Below, piece by piece: positions 47,301-61,857 of a stretch of DNA of 64,000 nucleotides. Origin of the DNA: Henckelia pumila (lineage: Eukaryota; Streptophyta; Magnoliopsida; Lamiales; Gesneriaceae); contig NC_133122.1 of assembly GCF_033568475.1 (NCBI RefSeq), positions 17,484,706 to 17,548,705 on the forward strand, read 5' to 3'. The notes under the pieces were generated by a model, which did no database searches, was not told where the DNA came from, and saw only the letters and a list, made by a program, of their open reading frames with translations. How positions within the stretch are numbered: the first letter of the stretch is position 1; every line of letters begins with the position of its first letter. The position numbers and the translations under genes are program-made.

Positions 47301-47987
47301 AAAGCATGAGGTTTATGTCAGGAAAGTTGAAAGTCTTCTATAGCGTGAGTTCATCAATGCATGTTTCCTATACACTCTAGTTTCATGCATATTTACAGTT
47401 AAAGTTCAAAAGTATACTAAGTATCATAGGTTGAGTAAAGCATCATCTATTTTTAAACCTTGATATTCAACTGTTTATGCTTGTTGAGTCTTTAGACTCA
47501 CTACGCTTGTTTGATTGCAGGTGATGAGTTTTATGTTGAGGCGATGGAGGGGCAGGATCCACTGGGTTGAGGCCACTGGTAGTGCGAAGCCCAATGACCG
47601 TCGCTATTGCATGTTTAAGTTTTCCGCATATTTACTCTGTTATGTAATAATGAAGAGTTATTTGAGTACTTACCGTGTTTTTTAGCCAGGATGTGTATTC
47701 CCTGTGCTACAGTTGATGATTTGTAGTATGCCATCACCTATGCATGTTTATGTTTAACGCACTCTTTTAAATTCCTTAGTTTACTTTATGCTGTAACCGG
47801 GAGGTGGTTACTAGGATTGCATGTTTATGTTTAACGCACTTAAGTTTTACGTCAGTTGCTTTTCCTTACTTGAACTGCTGACTGGGTTAAGATGGCTTGT
47901 TTGCTTTGCAAACAAGTCATGGCAAAATTTTTATAAATCCGTAATTTCCTTTAAATTAAATAAAGCATAGAGGTTAGGGTCGTTTCA
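44386..47987 (+). repeat. Array LTR-B
   Basis: 3602 bp, the same boundaries as LTR-A. It shares its variants with LTR-C and LTR-D more than with LTR-A. Confidence 0.93.
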
Positions 47988-50900
47988 GTTGGTATCAGAG
48001 CACGGTCTTGGTTTGGGCTGAGCCTACTGCCGGTTGCCGAAACTCAGGGGATCTCGCCTCAAAGTCTGTAAGTTTTAAGTAATTTTATATGTTAGACGCA
48101 TTTGAGTTATTACTTTAAATGTTTTGATGTCATCCTTTTTAAAATATTTTCAAATTAGATGTTTAATTTATTTAAATGTGTAGCTCAATGTTTTATTATT
48201 TAAAATTTCTTTAGTAGTTAAAGTGTACTATTTGACTGTCTATATTTTTATAGCATGCGAATTCAAGTTAAACGAAGTGGGTGCACCAATATTCCTTCCA
48301 ATTTTGGACATTACGTGGTTGTTGTTTGAGTTATTCAGTAGTGTTAGCAATTTTGATGAGTTGTAGGAGTTTGTCAGAAATATTTAACTTGCGCATTAAG
48401 AGATAGTAATTGTGTATTACTGATGTAGGTTGTTTTCTTATATTGGATTCAAGTCGGATGCAACTAAGTGCATAGTTTGTTTAGAATTTGATAAGACGTA
48501 TGTTTTGGCCAGTTAAGTTATTGATTCGAATCTGTGCAAAGACTTGGGATACGCACTTCGTTTTATATTTTTATGGATAGTTTGAGTTTTCTTTTGTTCT
48601 TTTGCGGCAATTATGTTTTTGGGGAATAGTGAATCGGTTACTAATGAGTCTTTCGATTATGCGAACTACTATTTCGATCATTAATTCTTTTTCTTCTTTT
48701 GTGCTCATATCCATCGCAACATCTACTTTTGAGTATCCAAAATCTCTCTGCACTTCCTTTGTGCATTTATGAAATCGTATGACGTCAGTCAACTTTATAT
48801 TCTACTACTTTGACATTGGTTGAACTTTTAATAAGACCATGTTCGTATTTCACATTTCTTGAAATTTTCTCCAGTACTAGAACCACACATGTTGATGCGA
48901 GTAAGCATCACTTTGTATTTTTATTGGTGATCTACTTGCGTTGTGTGGTTGACTCCTGAATATGTCTTTGTACCGTTGTTTCCCTAATTATTGATTTGTG
49001 TGGACTACTCTCGATTGAAGTCACACTGTCTACCCTTGATTGTGCTTTGATTGTTTGAGCATGATGCCATTACTCTTGATGAGTTATCACTAGATTTGTT
49101 ATCTTGTTGGCTCATATTTATTATTCATGGAGCCTCCATTATTATTCATTCATCTCTAGACTTGAATTATGAGTGAGTTGTTTTCACTTATCCAGATTGG
49201 TATTCTTCAGCTCGCTTCTTTGTAATGCTTGCATTATTTTGTTTCGTATTAAGCAGCATTACATGTGTATTTATTTCCTTTCATGATCCATCACGGCGAA
49301 TTAGTTGAGTGGATCACACTTTCGGTTATCATTCCGACTTCTTGAATAGAAAAATCGACTCGTAACCGCATAGTGAGAGTTTAGACTGTTGGAATTTAGT
49401 AATAGTGCTTGATAAAATCCTAAGTTGCAGCTGCGTTACGAGGAATGTTGATTATCAATTATATCAAGTCCTAGCAGGAAGACTGCTAGTTAGTGAATTA
49501 ATTGAATGTGTTGCTTAAATTTTTGTCATGATCATTAAGAGTGAACAGACGATTTTTGGTAAACAGATTGGGTGTGATAATAACCTGACTATGATTTAGA
49601 ACATTGAAGGAAAATAGAGCTGTTCCTAGAATACTTTTGGGTACTTTATATTAGCGTTCTAAGATCTTGTGAATGTCAACTGATAAGACTATTGCACCAA
49701 CCTTGGAGGTAGAAGGATGAATAGAATTTTCAAGTAGTTTTATTTTCTGGATAAGATGTAGATTTATTTCTCGGTGAAGTACTAAGGAAATTGAGAAACC
49801 CTTCGAGGTGTCCAGTGGTATGCTAAGTTCTTGAAATTTGAATTCAGGTTGTACATATAAGAATTTGGAGAATTTTGGATTTTCAAACATGCTGTCAAAT
49901 TGAAATAGAAATTTGAGATATGTCTTCCGGTGATGTATAAGAATTATTTGGTACTTAGGGACCGTCTAACCCAATAAGTGGATTATAATTTGTGGTATGT
50001 TTTGTCTTCAAAGATAAATATAGATTTCTTAGTCGTTGCGTCTGGGATAGAAAAGGTGGATAAATCTATTCGGAAATCTTAATCAGAGTTGAACTTTCGG
50101 TATAATCAAAGAGGCTAGAGGTGAACGTGTAAATTGATGAATGGATAATTGGGATCTGTTTAGGCAACTATTTGGATTCTATATGTTAACGGCTATTACC
50201 ATGGGAATTGAACAACAGTGGATTTTAAGGTTATATTACCTTTTCAAGGATTAGATTAGATTTGTTTACAGGAATGGGCCAATCGATCCTAAGATGAGGA
50301 GAGTCACTATTTTTCACTTGAAGGTTAACCGAACTAGAGTCGTTGCTTAAGAGAACTTTAATCATTCCTTTAAGCGTTGTGAGTTTGGTAACTAATAAGG
50401 GATTGAGCATAGTCCAATAGCATTAAGTAAATCATTGCTAACAAGCGGCGTAGACCTGTAGAATTTAAAAAAATTGGATGTTAAGTTGTTCTTGAAGGTA
50501 TCGTTTCGTAATATTGTTGATTTGGGAATATAAGAAAATTAGCTTGATTGTCGGTACTTATGCAGTTGTTGAGGAGATAGGTAATTTGTTTTATCTTTTG
50601 AGATGACACAGAGTTGTTAGTGATACCTGACAGGTTTCATGTATCGATGTTGGGGAAGTATGGGTAAAATTCATATCATATCCTAAGGTCTAATGAGATA
50701 GAATTGTATAGTCCCTAAGCTATCCTATTTAGAAAATTTTAGTGTTTAGTCGCTAAGTATTTTGGGAACTTGAGAATTCCTTAAGAGTTCGAATTGTATA
50801 TCATGTAAGTTAAGTCTACTTAGTAAATAGACATTATGCATAGCTTCGTTGTTAGAAAGTTTTTAAGTTTAGTAGAAGTCGACATAATTTATTTATGGGT

Positions 50901-51319
50901 TATATGAACTCTATTGCTTGGAATTCTGACGTAGGGATTAAGGTTAGCAGATGTAGATGTGCAATAACTTAAAGATCTAAGAATTTGTAAGATGGAGAAC
51001 TTATCAGTTGTAGTAAGATGACGCTTTTAAGTTTGTATATTTGGATCGAAAGTAGATTTGAGGAATGATAGAATTTTTCTCGAGGATAAGACCACTTGGA
51101 AACAGGTAAGAAATGTAAATTTTATATTGCAGTAGGATTTAGTCCAATTCGTGAGGATATAAATGTCAATAAGCATCATAGTGCGCAGAGTAAGCTATTA
51201 GTGTCAACTCAGGCGAGTGAAGAGATAGAAAAGTTGATGTTACTTAGTCGTACGTGTCCAGACCTAGTTAGAATGTCCTGAATTTCGAGGACGAAATTTC
51301 ATTTAAGGGGGGAAGGAAT
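47988..51319 (+). repeat. Array internal domain 2 (non-coding)
   Basis: 3332 bp; primer site at 47990-48001 and purine tract at 51305-51319. It differs from domain 1 at a few sites, such as CACACTGTC for CACATTGTC and TCATGATC for TCAGGATC. Confidence 0.92.
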
Positions 51320-54300
51320 TGTAGTACCTGTAATCCAATCTACTAAATCGCATTCATTAATTTAATAAATATTAAGATCATTATCTTTAATTTTAATTGA
51401 TTTAAATTATTTATGTGAGTTATGTTTTTATTGTTTCAGTTTCTTTATTCAAATGATTTTTATCGTGCAGCTTACTTGTTTTAAGTATTGTAAAGATTTA
51501 AGCTTTCTTATTTAAATTATTTTAATTGCTTAGTTTATTCATTTAAATGATTTTAAATGTTTAGCTTAATTATTTTTAAGTCGTTATCTGTCTAAATCAT
51601 TTTAAAGGTTTTTATGCCGTTAGTGCGTTTATTTAAATGACTTTTAATCGTTTGTCTAGTTTGTTTAAATTATTTTAATCGCTCTGCTTATTATTTAAAA
51701 ATCTTAATTATTGTTCCGACATCAAAATATTTAAATTGTTGATTTTAATTTCTAAGTTAGTGTTTATGTAGTGCCTGGAATTTCCATGATTTAAATATTC
51801 ATGCCTAAAATTTATTTTCAGTATGTATGTTTTTAATTTCTTGAAGTTAATTGTTTAAGTTTTAGTTAAAGATATCATTGCTTGATTTATTTGAATAAAA
51901 TGCCTTGAATTGTTAGTTTAGTGAGTTTCTGTCCCGGCAGGCGACGATGGTGGGCTTCGGTGGTATATTATCAAGACTTTCGTTTTTTTTTTTTAGATTT
52001 TAAGTTAGAAGAAAAAGGGGATTTTGGCCAAAAATGTAAATTTTAAACTTTTAAGGGGTCGAAAAGCAAATTTATTATTTTCTTGGATTTATTCCTAGAC
52101 TTTTCATAAAATAGGGTTTTATTAAATCCGGGCTAGTGTAATTTTAATTAAAAATGTTGAGAGTTGAAAATTTTAAACTTAGGAGTTTTTAAAGGTGAAA
52201 AAGTTGGAGGTAAAAAGTTGTAATAGTACAAGTAGTACTTTTAATAGTACAAAAGCAACTTTAAAACACTACACACACATTTTCACTCTCATTATTTCTC
52301 ACTCAAACATTTTATAACACAAAAATTAAAACCCTATCCCCTCCTAAACTCTAGAGCCGCCCCCTTCCTCTCTTCTTGGAGCTCCCTCTCGGCCAACCCC
52401 TCTCTTCCACCTCTAGCCGCCGGCGCCGCCTCCCACCGCCGCCTACACCACTGGAGAAGCTTCACAAGGAGCTTAGCTTGGAGTTTAGATTGTGTCCAGC
52501 CCTCTTCTCCCTTTTATTTTCGAATTCTCTTGGTAAAAGATTGGAAGGCAAGTGTAGACTTTTCTTGGGTTTTCAATCAAGCTATTATGTATTTGCTCCT
52601 AGCTTCTTTTTAAATTTCGAAATGACTATGATTTTTAGCATGTATGACTTGATACATTTCTGGAATTTTAGATTTTTATGTGGGATTTTCGAATTTATGC
52701 ATTAGATTGAGTTTTAAGTTGATAAATGGTGAGTTGTGTTGGAAAGCTTAAGTCATTTTGCATGCATGAAGTAAATTTCGAATTTCCAGAAATTGGTGTG
52801 CCCTATTTTCGAAAATTTACATGTGTAAGGGATGGAAATTAAGTGTGTTTGAAGCATTTTGATGTATTGCATTGGTCTTGATTGTTTGCTCTTGAGGTTG
52901 CCACTTTTTGGTGCAAAATCATGTAAATTTTGATATGTGATGTCGAAGTGAAGAAGTGGGCTGCCCAAGTGTTTGATGTAAGTCCTAAGAGATGGTTTTA
53001 AGTGTGTTTGATGGATTGGAGTGGTCTTAGAAGCAAGGGCGCATGATTGGTGAAGGTTTCACAAACTAGTAGGGCATTTGAGGTGTCTAGTTTGGACAGG
53101 GCAGTCTGAATTCGGGGCAGGGCAGTTTCCTGGTCGAGGTCTGTGTCGATTCTGTTTTGTCCTAAGTTTAGTTCATGACGTTGCGGTCGTGTCGGTATAA
53201 AATGGGCTTAATTCGGATAAGTATTCAATAAGTTATGAATTTTTGAAGTTTAAGTGTCGGTGCAGAAATTTATAGTCAAAAGTGGGCTGTCCGGGATGGG
53301 TTGTTTGGCATTTTGTATAAGAGGTCAAAGGAAGTTGAAACCTGGTCATATGGTAAATTTTAAGAGTTAGGAATGTGTCGGTTCAAGCGGGACGGGTTTT
53401 GGTTAAGGCATGAGTGAGAAAAAGGGTTTTTCAGTTTTCTTGCTCGGTCTAAGTTGAAAAGTTAGGACTTTGGCAAAAGAGTAAAGTCTTGAGGGTTAGG
53501 GGCAGCCACTCGCTCATCGTTCTCACATGCTATGGAGTCGAGTCTCATTCTTGAAGTTGCACGTTCGTGTGTGTGAGTCTTATTCTTGATGCCAAAGAAA
53601 AATTTAAAGAAAGTCTCTTTGAGTCTTGCATGCCAAAGCATAATTGAGTTGAGTCTCATATCTTAAAGGTTGCATGTTCGTGTGCATATGGCATGTTCTT
53701 GAGAAAAATAAAGTGAAAGGAGGTCTTTTCATGTATGCATGATTAAAAAGGTGTGAGTCGAGTCTTAATGAATGAAAAGGAAAAGAAAGTAAATGTTTTT
53801 GAATGAAGTGATTTGTTTGTGACAAAGAGGGGTGTTGTTAGGCCGGGGGATGCCTCGGTCTACTCACCAAGAGGTTACAGAGGTTTAGGTAGGGAGCAAG
53901 AGACATCTTGTCTACCCTACCCACAGAGGGGCAATGTGGGATCGGGAGCAATCTCGGTCTCCTTGTCATAGAGGGGCAATGTGGGATCGGGAGCAATCTC
54001 GGTCTCCTTGCCACAGAGGGGTTAAGTTCGTCGGGAGAAATCTCGTCGTCTTGCCGGCATAGTGCACTGCAGCCATGATCATGATCGAAACAGAGGGTCA
54101 CAAATCAAGGAACTGATTTCTAAGAGGAAAAAGAAAAGAGAAGTTTAAAAGTTAAAGTTTAAAGTTTCAGTTTGACTCGTCTTACGTTGATGTCAGTCAG
54201 TCATGCATGAGGTTAAGAAAAGTATGAGGTTAAGTAAAGCATGAGGTTTATGTCAGGAAAGTTGAAAGTCTTCTATAGCGTGAGTTCATCAATGCATGTT

Positions 54301-54922
54301 TCCTATACACTCTAGTTTCATGCATATTTACAGTTAAAGTTCAAAAGTATACTAAGTATCATAGGTTGAGTAAAGCATCATCTATTTTTAAACCTTGATA
54401 TTCAACTGTTTATGCTTGTTGAGTCTTTAGACTCACTACGCTTGTTTGATTGCAGGTGATGAGTTTTATGTTGAGGCGATGGAGGGGCAGGATCCACTGG
54501 GTTGAGGCCACTGGTAGTGCGAAGCCCAATGACCGTCGCTATTGCATGTTTAAGTTTTCCGCATATTTACTCTGTTATGTAATAATGAAGAGTTATTTGA
54601 GTACTTACCGTGTTTTTTAGCCAGGATGTGTATTCCCTGTGCTACAGTTGATGATTTGTAGTATGCCATCACCTATGCATGTTTATGTTTAACGCACTCT
54701 TTTAAATTCCTTAGTTTACTTTATGCTGTAACCGGGAGGTGGTTACTAGGATTGCATGTTTATGTTTAACGCACTTAAGTTTTACGTCAGTTGCTTTTCC
54801 TTACTTGAACTGCTGACTGGGTTAAGATGGCTTGTTTGCTTTGCAAACAAGTCATGGCAAAATTTTTATAAATCCGTAATTTCCTTTAAATTAAATAAAG
54901 CATAGAGGTTAGGGTCGTTTCA
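51320..54922 (+). repeat. Array LTR-C
   Basis: 3603 bp, one base longer than LTR-B because of a 12- instead of 11-base T run near 51983. Confidence 0.93.
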
Positions 54923-57900
54923 GTTGGTATCAGAGCACGGTCTTGGTTTGGGCTGAGCCTACTGCCGGTTGCCGAAACTCAGGGGATCTCGCCTCAAAGT
55001 CTGTAAGTTTTAAGTAATTTTATATGTTAGACGCATTTGAGTTATTACTTTAAATGTTTTGATGTCATCCTTTTTAAAATATTTTCAAATTAGATGTTTA
55101 ATTTATTTAAATGTGTAGCTCAATGTTTTATTATTTAAAATTTCTTTAGTAGTTAAAGTGTACTATTTGACTGTCTATATTTTTATAGCATGCGAATTCA
55201 AGTTAAACGAAGTGGGTGCACCAATATTCCTTCCAATTTTGGACATTACGTGGTTGTTGTTTGAGTTATTCAGTAGTGTTAGCAATTTTGATGAGTTGTA
55301 GGAGTTTGTCAGAAATATTTAACTTGCGCATTAAGAGATAGTAATTGTGTATTACTGATGTAGGTTGTTTTCTTATATTGGATTCAAGTCGGATGCAACT
55401 AAGTGCATAGTTTGTTTAGAATTTGATAAGACGTATGTTTTGGCCAGTTAAGTTATTGATTCGAATCTGTGCAAAGACTTGGGATACGCACTTCGTTTTA
55501 TATTTTTATGGATAGTTTGAGTTTTCTTTTGTTCTTTTGCGGCAATTATGTTTTTGGGGAATAGTGAATCGGTTACTAATGAGTCTTTCGATTATGCGAA
55601 CTACTATTTCGATCATTAATTCTTTTTCTTCTTTTGTGCTCATATCCATCGCAACATCTACTTTTGAGTATCCAAAATCTCTCTGCACTTCCTTTGTGCA
55701 TTTATGAAATCGTATGACGTCAGTCAACTTTATATTCTACTACTTTGACATTGGTTGAACTTTTAATAAGACCATGTTCGTATTTCACATTTCTTGAAAT
55801 TTTCTCCAGTACTAGAACCACACATGTTGATGCGAGTAAGCATCACTTTGTATTTTTATTGGTGATCTACTTGCGTTGTGTGGTTGACTCCTGAATATGT
55901 CTTTGTACCGTTGTTTCCCTAATTATTGATTTGTGTGGACTACTCTCGATTGAAGTCACACTGTCTACCCTTGATTGTGCTTTGATTGTTTGAGCATGAT
56001 GCCATTACTCTTGATGAGTTATCACTAGATTTGTTATCTTGTTGGCTCATATTTATTATTCATGGAGCCTCCATTATTATTCATTCATCTCTAGACTTGA
56101 ATTATGAGTGAGTTGTTTTCACTTATCCAGATTGGTATTCTTCAGCTCGCTTCTTTGTAATGCTTGCATTATTTTGTTTCGTATTAAGCAGCATTACATG
56201 TGTATTTATTTCCTTTCATGATCCATCACGGCGAATTAGTTGAGTGGATCACACTTTCGGTTATCATTCCGACTTCTTGAATAGAAAAATCGACTCGTAA
56301 CCGCATAGTGAGAGTTTAGACTGTTGGAATTTAGTAATAGTGCTTGATAAAATCCTAAGTTGCAGCTGCGTTACGAGGAATGTTGATTATCAATTATATC
56401 AAGTCCTAGCAGGAAGACTGCTAGTTAGTGAATTAATTGAATGTGTTGCTTAAATTTTTGTCATGATCATTAAGAGTGAACAGACGATTTTTGGTAAACA
56501 GATTGGGTGTGATAATAACCTGACTATGATTTAGAACATTGAAGGAAAATAGAGCTGTTCCTAGAATACTTTTGGGTACTTTATATTAGCGTTCTAAGAT
56601 CTTGTGAATGTCAACTGATAAGACTATTGCACCAACCTTGGAGGTAGAAGGATGAATAGAATTTTCAAGTAGTTTTATTTTCTGGATAAGATGTAGATTT
56701 ATTTCTCGGTGAAGTACTAAGGAAATTGAGAAACCCTTCGAGGTGTCCAGTGGTATGCTAAGTTCTTGAAATTTGAATTCAGGTTGTACATATAAGAATT
56801 TGGAGAATTTTGGATTTTCAAACATGCTGTCAAATTGAAATAGAAATTTGAGATATGTCTTCCGGTGATGTATAAGAATTATTTGGTACTTAGGGACCGT
56901 CTAACCCAATAAGTGGATTATAATTTGTGGTATGTTTTGTCTTCAAAGATAAATATAGATTTCTTAGTCGTTGCGTCTGGGATAGAAAAGGTGGATAAAT
57001 CTATTCGGAAATCTTAATCAGAGTTGAACTTTCGGTATAATCAAAGAGGCTAGAGGTGAACGTGTAAATTGATGAATGGATAATTGGGATCTGTTTAGGC
57101 AACTATTTGGATTCTATATGTTAACGGCTATTACCATGGGAATTGAACAACAGTGGATTTTAAGGTTATATTACCTTTTCAAGGATTAGATTAGATTTGT
57201 TTACAGGAATGGGCCAATCGATCCTAAGATGAGGAGAGTCACTATTTTCCACTTGAAGGTTAACCGAACTAGAGTCGTTGCTTAAGAGAACTTTAATCAT
57301 TCCTTTAAGCGTTGTGAGTTTGGTAACTAATAAGGGATTGAGCATAGTCCAATAGCATTAAGTAAATCATTGCTAACAAGCGGCGTAGACCTGTAGAATT
57401 TAAAAAAATTGGATGTTAAGTTGTTCTTGAAGGTATCGTTTCGTAATATTGTTGATTTGGGAATATAAGAAAATTAGCTTGATTGTCGGTACTTATGCAG
57501 TTGTTGAGGAGATAGGTAATTTGTTTTATCTTTTGAGATGACACAGAGTTGTTAGTGATACCTGACAGGTTTCATGTATCGATGTTGGGGAAGTATGGGT
57601 AAAATTCATATCATATCCTAAGGTCTAATGAGATAGAATTGTATAGTCCCTAAGCTATCCTATTTAGAAAATTTTAGTGTTTAGTCGCTAAGTATTTTGG
57701 GAACTTGAGAATTCCTTAAGAGTTCGAATTGTATATCATGTAAGTTAAGTCTACTTAGTAAATAGACATTATGCATAGCTTCGTTGTTAGAAAGTTTTTA
57801 AGTTTAGTAGAAGTCGACATAATTTATTTATGGGTTATATGAACTCTATTGCTTGGAATTCTGACGTAGGGATTAAGGTTAGCAGATGTAGATGTGCAAT

Positions 57901-58254
57901 AACTTAAAGATCTAAGAATTTGTAAGATGGAGAACTTATCAGTTGTAGTAAGATGACGCTTTTAAGTTTGTATATTTGGATCGAAAGTAGATTTGAGGAA
58001 TGATAGAATTTTTCTCGAGGATAAGACCACTTGGAAACAGGTAAGAAATGTAAATTTTATATTGCAGTAGGATTTAGTCCAATTCGTGAGGATATAAATG
58101 TCAATAAGCATCATAGTGCGCAGAGTAAGCTATTAGTGTCAACTCAGGCGAGTGAAGAGATAGAAAAGTTGATGTTACTTAGTCGTACGTGTCCAGACCT
58201 AGTTAGAATGTCCTGAATTTCGAGGACGAAATTTCATTTAAGGGGGGAAGGAAT
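54923..58254 (+). repeat. Array internal domain 3 (non-coding)
   Basis: 3332 bp; primer site at 54925-54936 and purine tract at 58240-58254. It shares the domain-2 variants. Confidence 0.92.
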
Positions 58255-61200
58255 TGTAGTACCTGTAATCCAATCTACTAAATCGCATTCATTAATTTAA
58301 TAAATATTAAGATCATTATCTTTAATTTTAATTGATTTAAATTATTTATGTGAGTTATGTTTTTATTGTTTCAGTTTCTTTATTCAAATGATTTTTATCG
58401 TGCAGCTTACTTGTTTTAAGTATTGTAAAGATTTAAGCTTTCTTATTTAAATTATTTTAATTGCTTAGTTTATTCATTTAAATGATTTTAAATGTTTAGC
58501 TTAATTATTTTTAAGTCGTTATCTGTCTAAATCATTTTAAAGGTTTTTATGCCGTTAGTGCGTTTATTTAAATGACTTTTAATCGTTTGTCTAGTTTGTT
58601 TAAATTATTTTAATCGCTCTGCTTATTATTTAAAAATCTTAATTATTGTTCCGACATCAAAATATTTAAATTGTTGATTTTAATTTCTAAGTTAGTGTTT
58701 ATGTAGTGCCTGGAATTTCCATGATTTAAATATTCATGCCTAAAATTTATTTTCAGTATGTATGTTTTTAATTTCTTGAAGTTAATTGTTTAAGTTTTAG
58801 TTAAAGATATCATTGCTTGATTTATTTGAATAAAATGCCTTGAATTGTTAGTTTAGTGAGTTTCTGTCCCGGCAGGCGACGATGGTGGGCTTCGGTGGTA
58901 TATTATCAAGACTTTCGTTTTTTTTTTTTAGATTTTAAGTTAGAAGAAAAAGGGGATTTTGGCCAAAAATGTAAATTTTAAACTTTTAAGGGGTCGAAAA
59001 GCAAATTTATTATTTTCTTGGATTTATTCCTAGACTTTTCATAAAATAGGGTTTTATTAAATCCGGGCTAGTGTAATTTTAATTAAAAATGTTGAGAGTT
59101 GAAAATTTTAAACTTAGGAGTTTTTAAAGGTGAAAAATTTGGAGGTAAAAAGTTGTAATAGTACAAGTAGTACTTTTAATAGTACAAAAGCAACTTTAAA
59201 ACACTACACACACATTTTCACTCTCATTATTTCTCACTCAAACATTTTATAACACAAAAATTAAAACCCTATCCCCTCCTAAACTCTAGAGCCGCCCCCT
59301 TCCTCTCTTCTTGGAGCTCCCTCTCGGCCAACCCCTCTCTTCCACCTCTAGCCGCCGGCGCCGCCTCCCACCGCCGCCTACACCACTGGAGAAGCTTCAC
59401 AAGGAGCTTAGCTTGGAGTTTAGATTGTGTCCAGCCCTCTTCTCCCTTTTATTTTCGAATTCTCTTGGTAAAAGATTGGAAGGCAAGTGTAGACTTTTCT
59501 TGGGCTTTCAATCAAGCTATTATGTATTTGCTCCTAGCTTCTTTTTAAATTTCGAAATGACTATGATTTTTAGCATGTATGACTTGATACATTTCTGGAA
59601 TTTTAGATTTTTATGTGGGATTTTCGAATTTATGCATTAGATTGAGTTTTAAGTTGATAAATGGTGAGTTGTGTTGGAAAGCTTAAGTCATTTTGCATGC
59701 ATGAAGTAAATTTCGAATTTCCAGAAATTGGTGTGCCCTATTTTCGAAAATTTACATGTGTAAGGGATGGAAATTAAGTGTGTTTGAAGCATTTTGATGT
59801 ATTGCATTGGTCTTGATTGTTTGCTCTTGAGGTTGCCACTTTTTGGTGCAAAATCATGTAAATTTTGATATGTGATGTCGAAGTGAAGAAGTGGGCTGCC
59901 CAAGTGTTTGATGTAAGTCCTAAGAGATGGTTTTAAGTGTGTTTGATGGATTGGAGTGGTCTTAGAAGCAAGGGCGCATGATTGGTGAAGGTTTCACAAA
60001 CTAGTAGGGCATTTGAGGTGTCTAGTTTGGACAGGGCAGTCTGAATTCGGGGCAGGGCAGTTTCCTGGTCGAGGTCTGTGTCGATTCTGTTTTGTCCTAA
60101 GTTTAGTTCATGACGTTGCGGTCGTGTCGGTATAAAATGGGCTTAATTCGGATAAGTATTCAATAAGTTATGAATTTTTGAAGTTTAAGTGTCGGTGCAG
60201 AAATTTATAGTCAAAAGTGGGCTGTCCGGGATGGGTTGTTTGGCATTTTGTATAAGAGGTCAAAGGAAGTTGAAACCTGGTCATATGGTAAATTTTAAGA
60301 GTTAGGAATGTGTCGGTTCAAGCGGGACGGGTTTTGGTTAAGGCATGAGTGAGAAAAAGGGTTTTTCAGTTTTCTTGCTCGGTCTAAGTTGAAAAGTTAG
60401 GACTTTGGCAAAAGAGTAAAGTCTTGAGGGTTAGGGGCAGCCACTCGCTCATCGTTCTCACATGCTATGGAGTCGAGTCTCATTCTTGAAGTTGCACGTT
60501 CGTGTGTGTGAGTCTTATTCTTGATGCCAAAGAAAAATTTAAAGAAAGTCTCTTTGAGTCTTGCATGCCAAAGCATAATTGAGTTGAGTCTCATATCTTA
60601 AAGGTTGCATGTTCGTGTGCATATGGCATGTTCTTGAGAAAAATAAAGTGAAAGGAGGTCTTTTCATGTATGCATGATTAAAAAGGTGTGAGTCGAGTCT
60701 TAATGAATGAAAAGGAAAAGAAAGTAAATGTTTTTGAATGAAGTGATTTGTTTGTGACAAAGAGGGGTGTTGTTAGGCCGGGGGATGCCTCGGTCTACTC
60801 ACCAAGAGGTTACAGAGGTTTAGGTAGGGAGCAAGAGACATCTTGTCTACCCTACCCACAGAGGGGCAATGTGGGATCGGGAGCAATCTCGGTCTCCTTG
60901 TCATAGAGGGGCAATGTGGGATCGGGAGCAATCTCGGTCTCCTTGCCACAGAGGGGTTAAGTTCGTCGGGAGAAATCTCGTCGTCTTGCCGGCATAGTGC
61001 ACTGCAGCCATGATCATGATCGAAACAGAGGGTCACAAATCAAGGAACTGATTTCTAAGAGGAAAAAGAAAAGAGAAGTTTAAAAGTTAAAGTTTAAAGT
61101 TTCAGTTTGACTCGTCTTACGTTGATGTCAGTCAGTCATGCATGAGGTTAAGAAAAGTATGAGGTTAAGTAAAGCATGAGGTTTATGTCAGGAAAGTTGA

Positions 61201-61857
61201 AAGTCTTCTATAGCGTGAGTTCATCAATGCATGTTTCCTATACACTCTAGTTTCATGCATATTTACAGTTAAAGTTCAAAAGTATACTAAGTATCATAGG
61301 TTGAGTAAAGCATCATCTATTTTTAAACCTTGATATTCAACTGTTTATGCTTGTTGAGTCTTTAGACTCACTACGCTTGTTTGATTGCAGGTGATGAGTT
61401 TTATGTTGAGGCGATGGAGGGGCAGGATCCACTGGGTTGAGGCCACTGGTAGTGCGAAGCCCAATGACCGTCGCTATTGCATGTTTAAGTTTTCCGCATA
61501 TTTACTCTGTTATGTAATAATGAAGAGTTATTTGAGTACTTACCGTGTTTTTTAGCCAGGATGTGTATTCCCTGTGCTACAGTTGATGATTTGTAGTATG
61601 CCATCACCTATGCATGTTTATGTTTAACGCACTCTTTTAAATTCCTTAGTTTACTTTATGCTGTAACCGGGAGGTGGTTACTAGGATTGCATGTTTATGT
61701 TTAACGCACTTAAGTTTTACGTCAGTTGCTTTTCCTTACTTGAACTGCTGACTGGGTTAAGATGGCTTGTTTGCTTTGCAAACAAGTCATGGCAAAATTT
61801 TTATAAATCCGTAATTTCCTTTAAATTAAATAAAGCATAGAGGTTAGGGTCGTTTCA
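58255..61857 (+). repeat. Array LTR-D
   Basis: 3603 bp with the same 12-base T run as LTR-C. It has a few variants of its own, for example GGGCTTTCAATC like LTR-A, and AAATTTGG near 59137. Confidence 0.93.
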
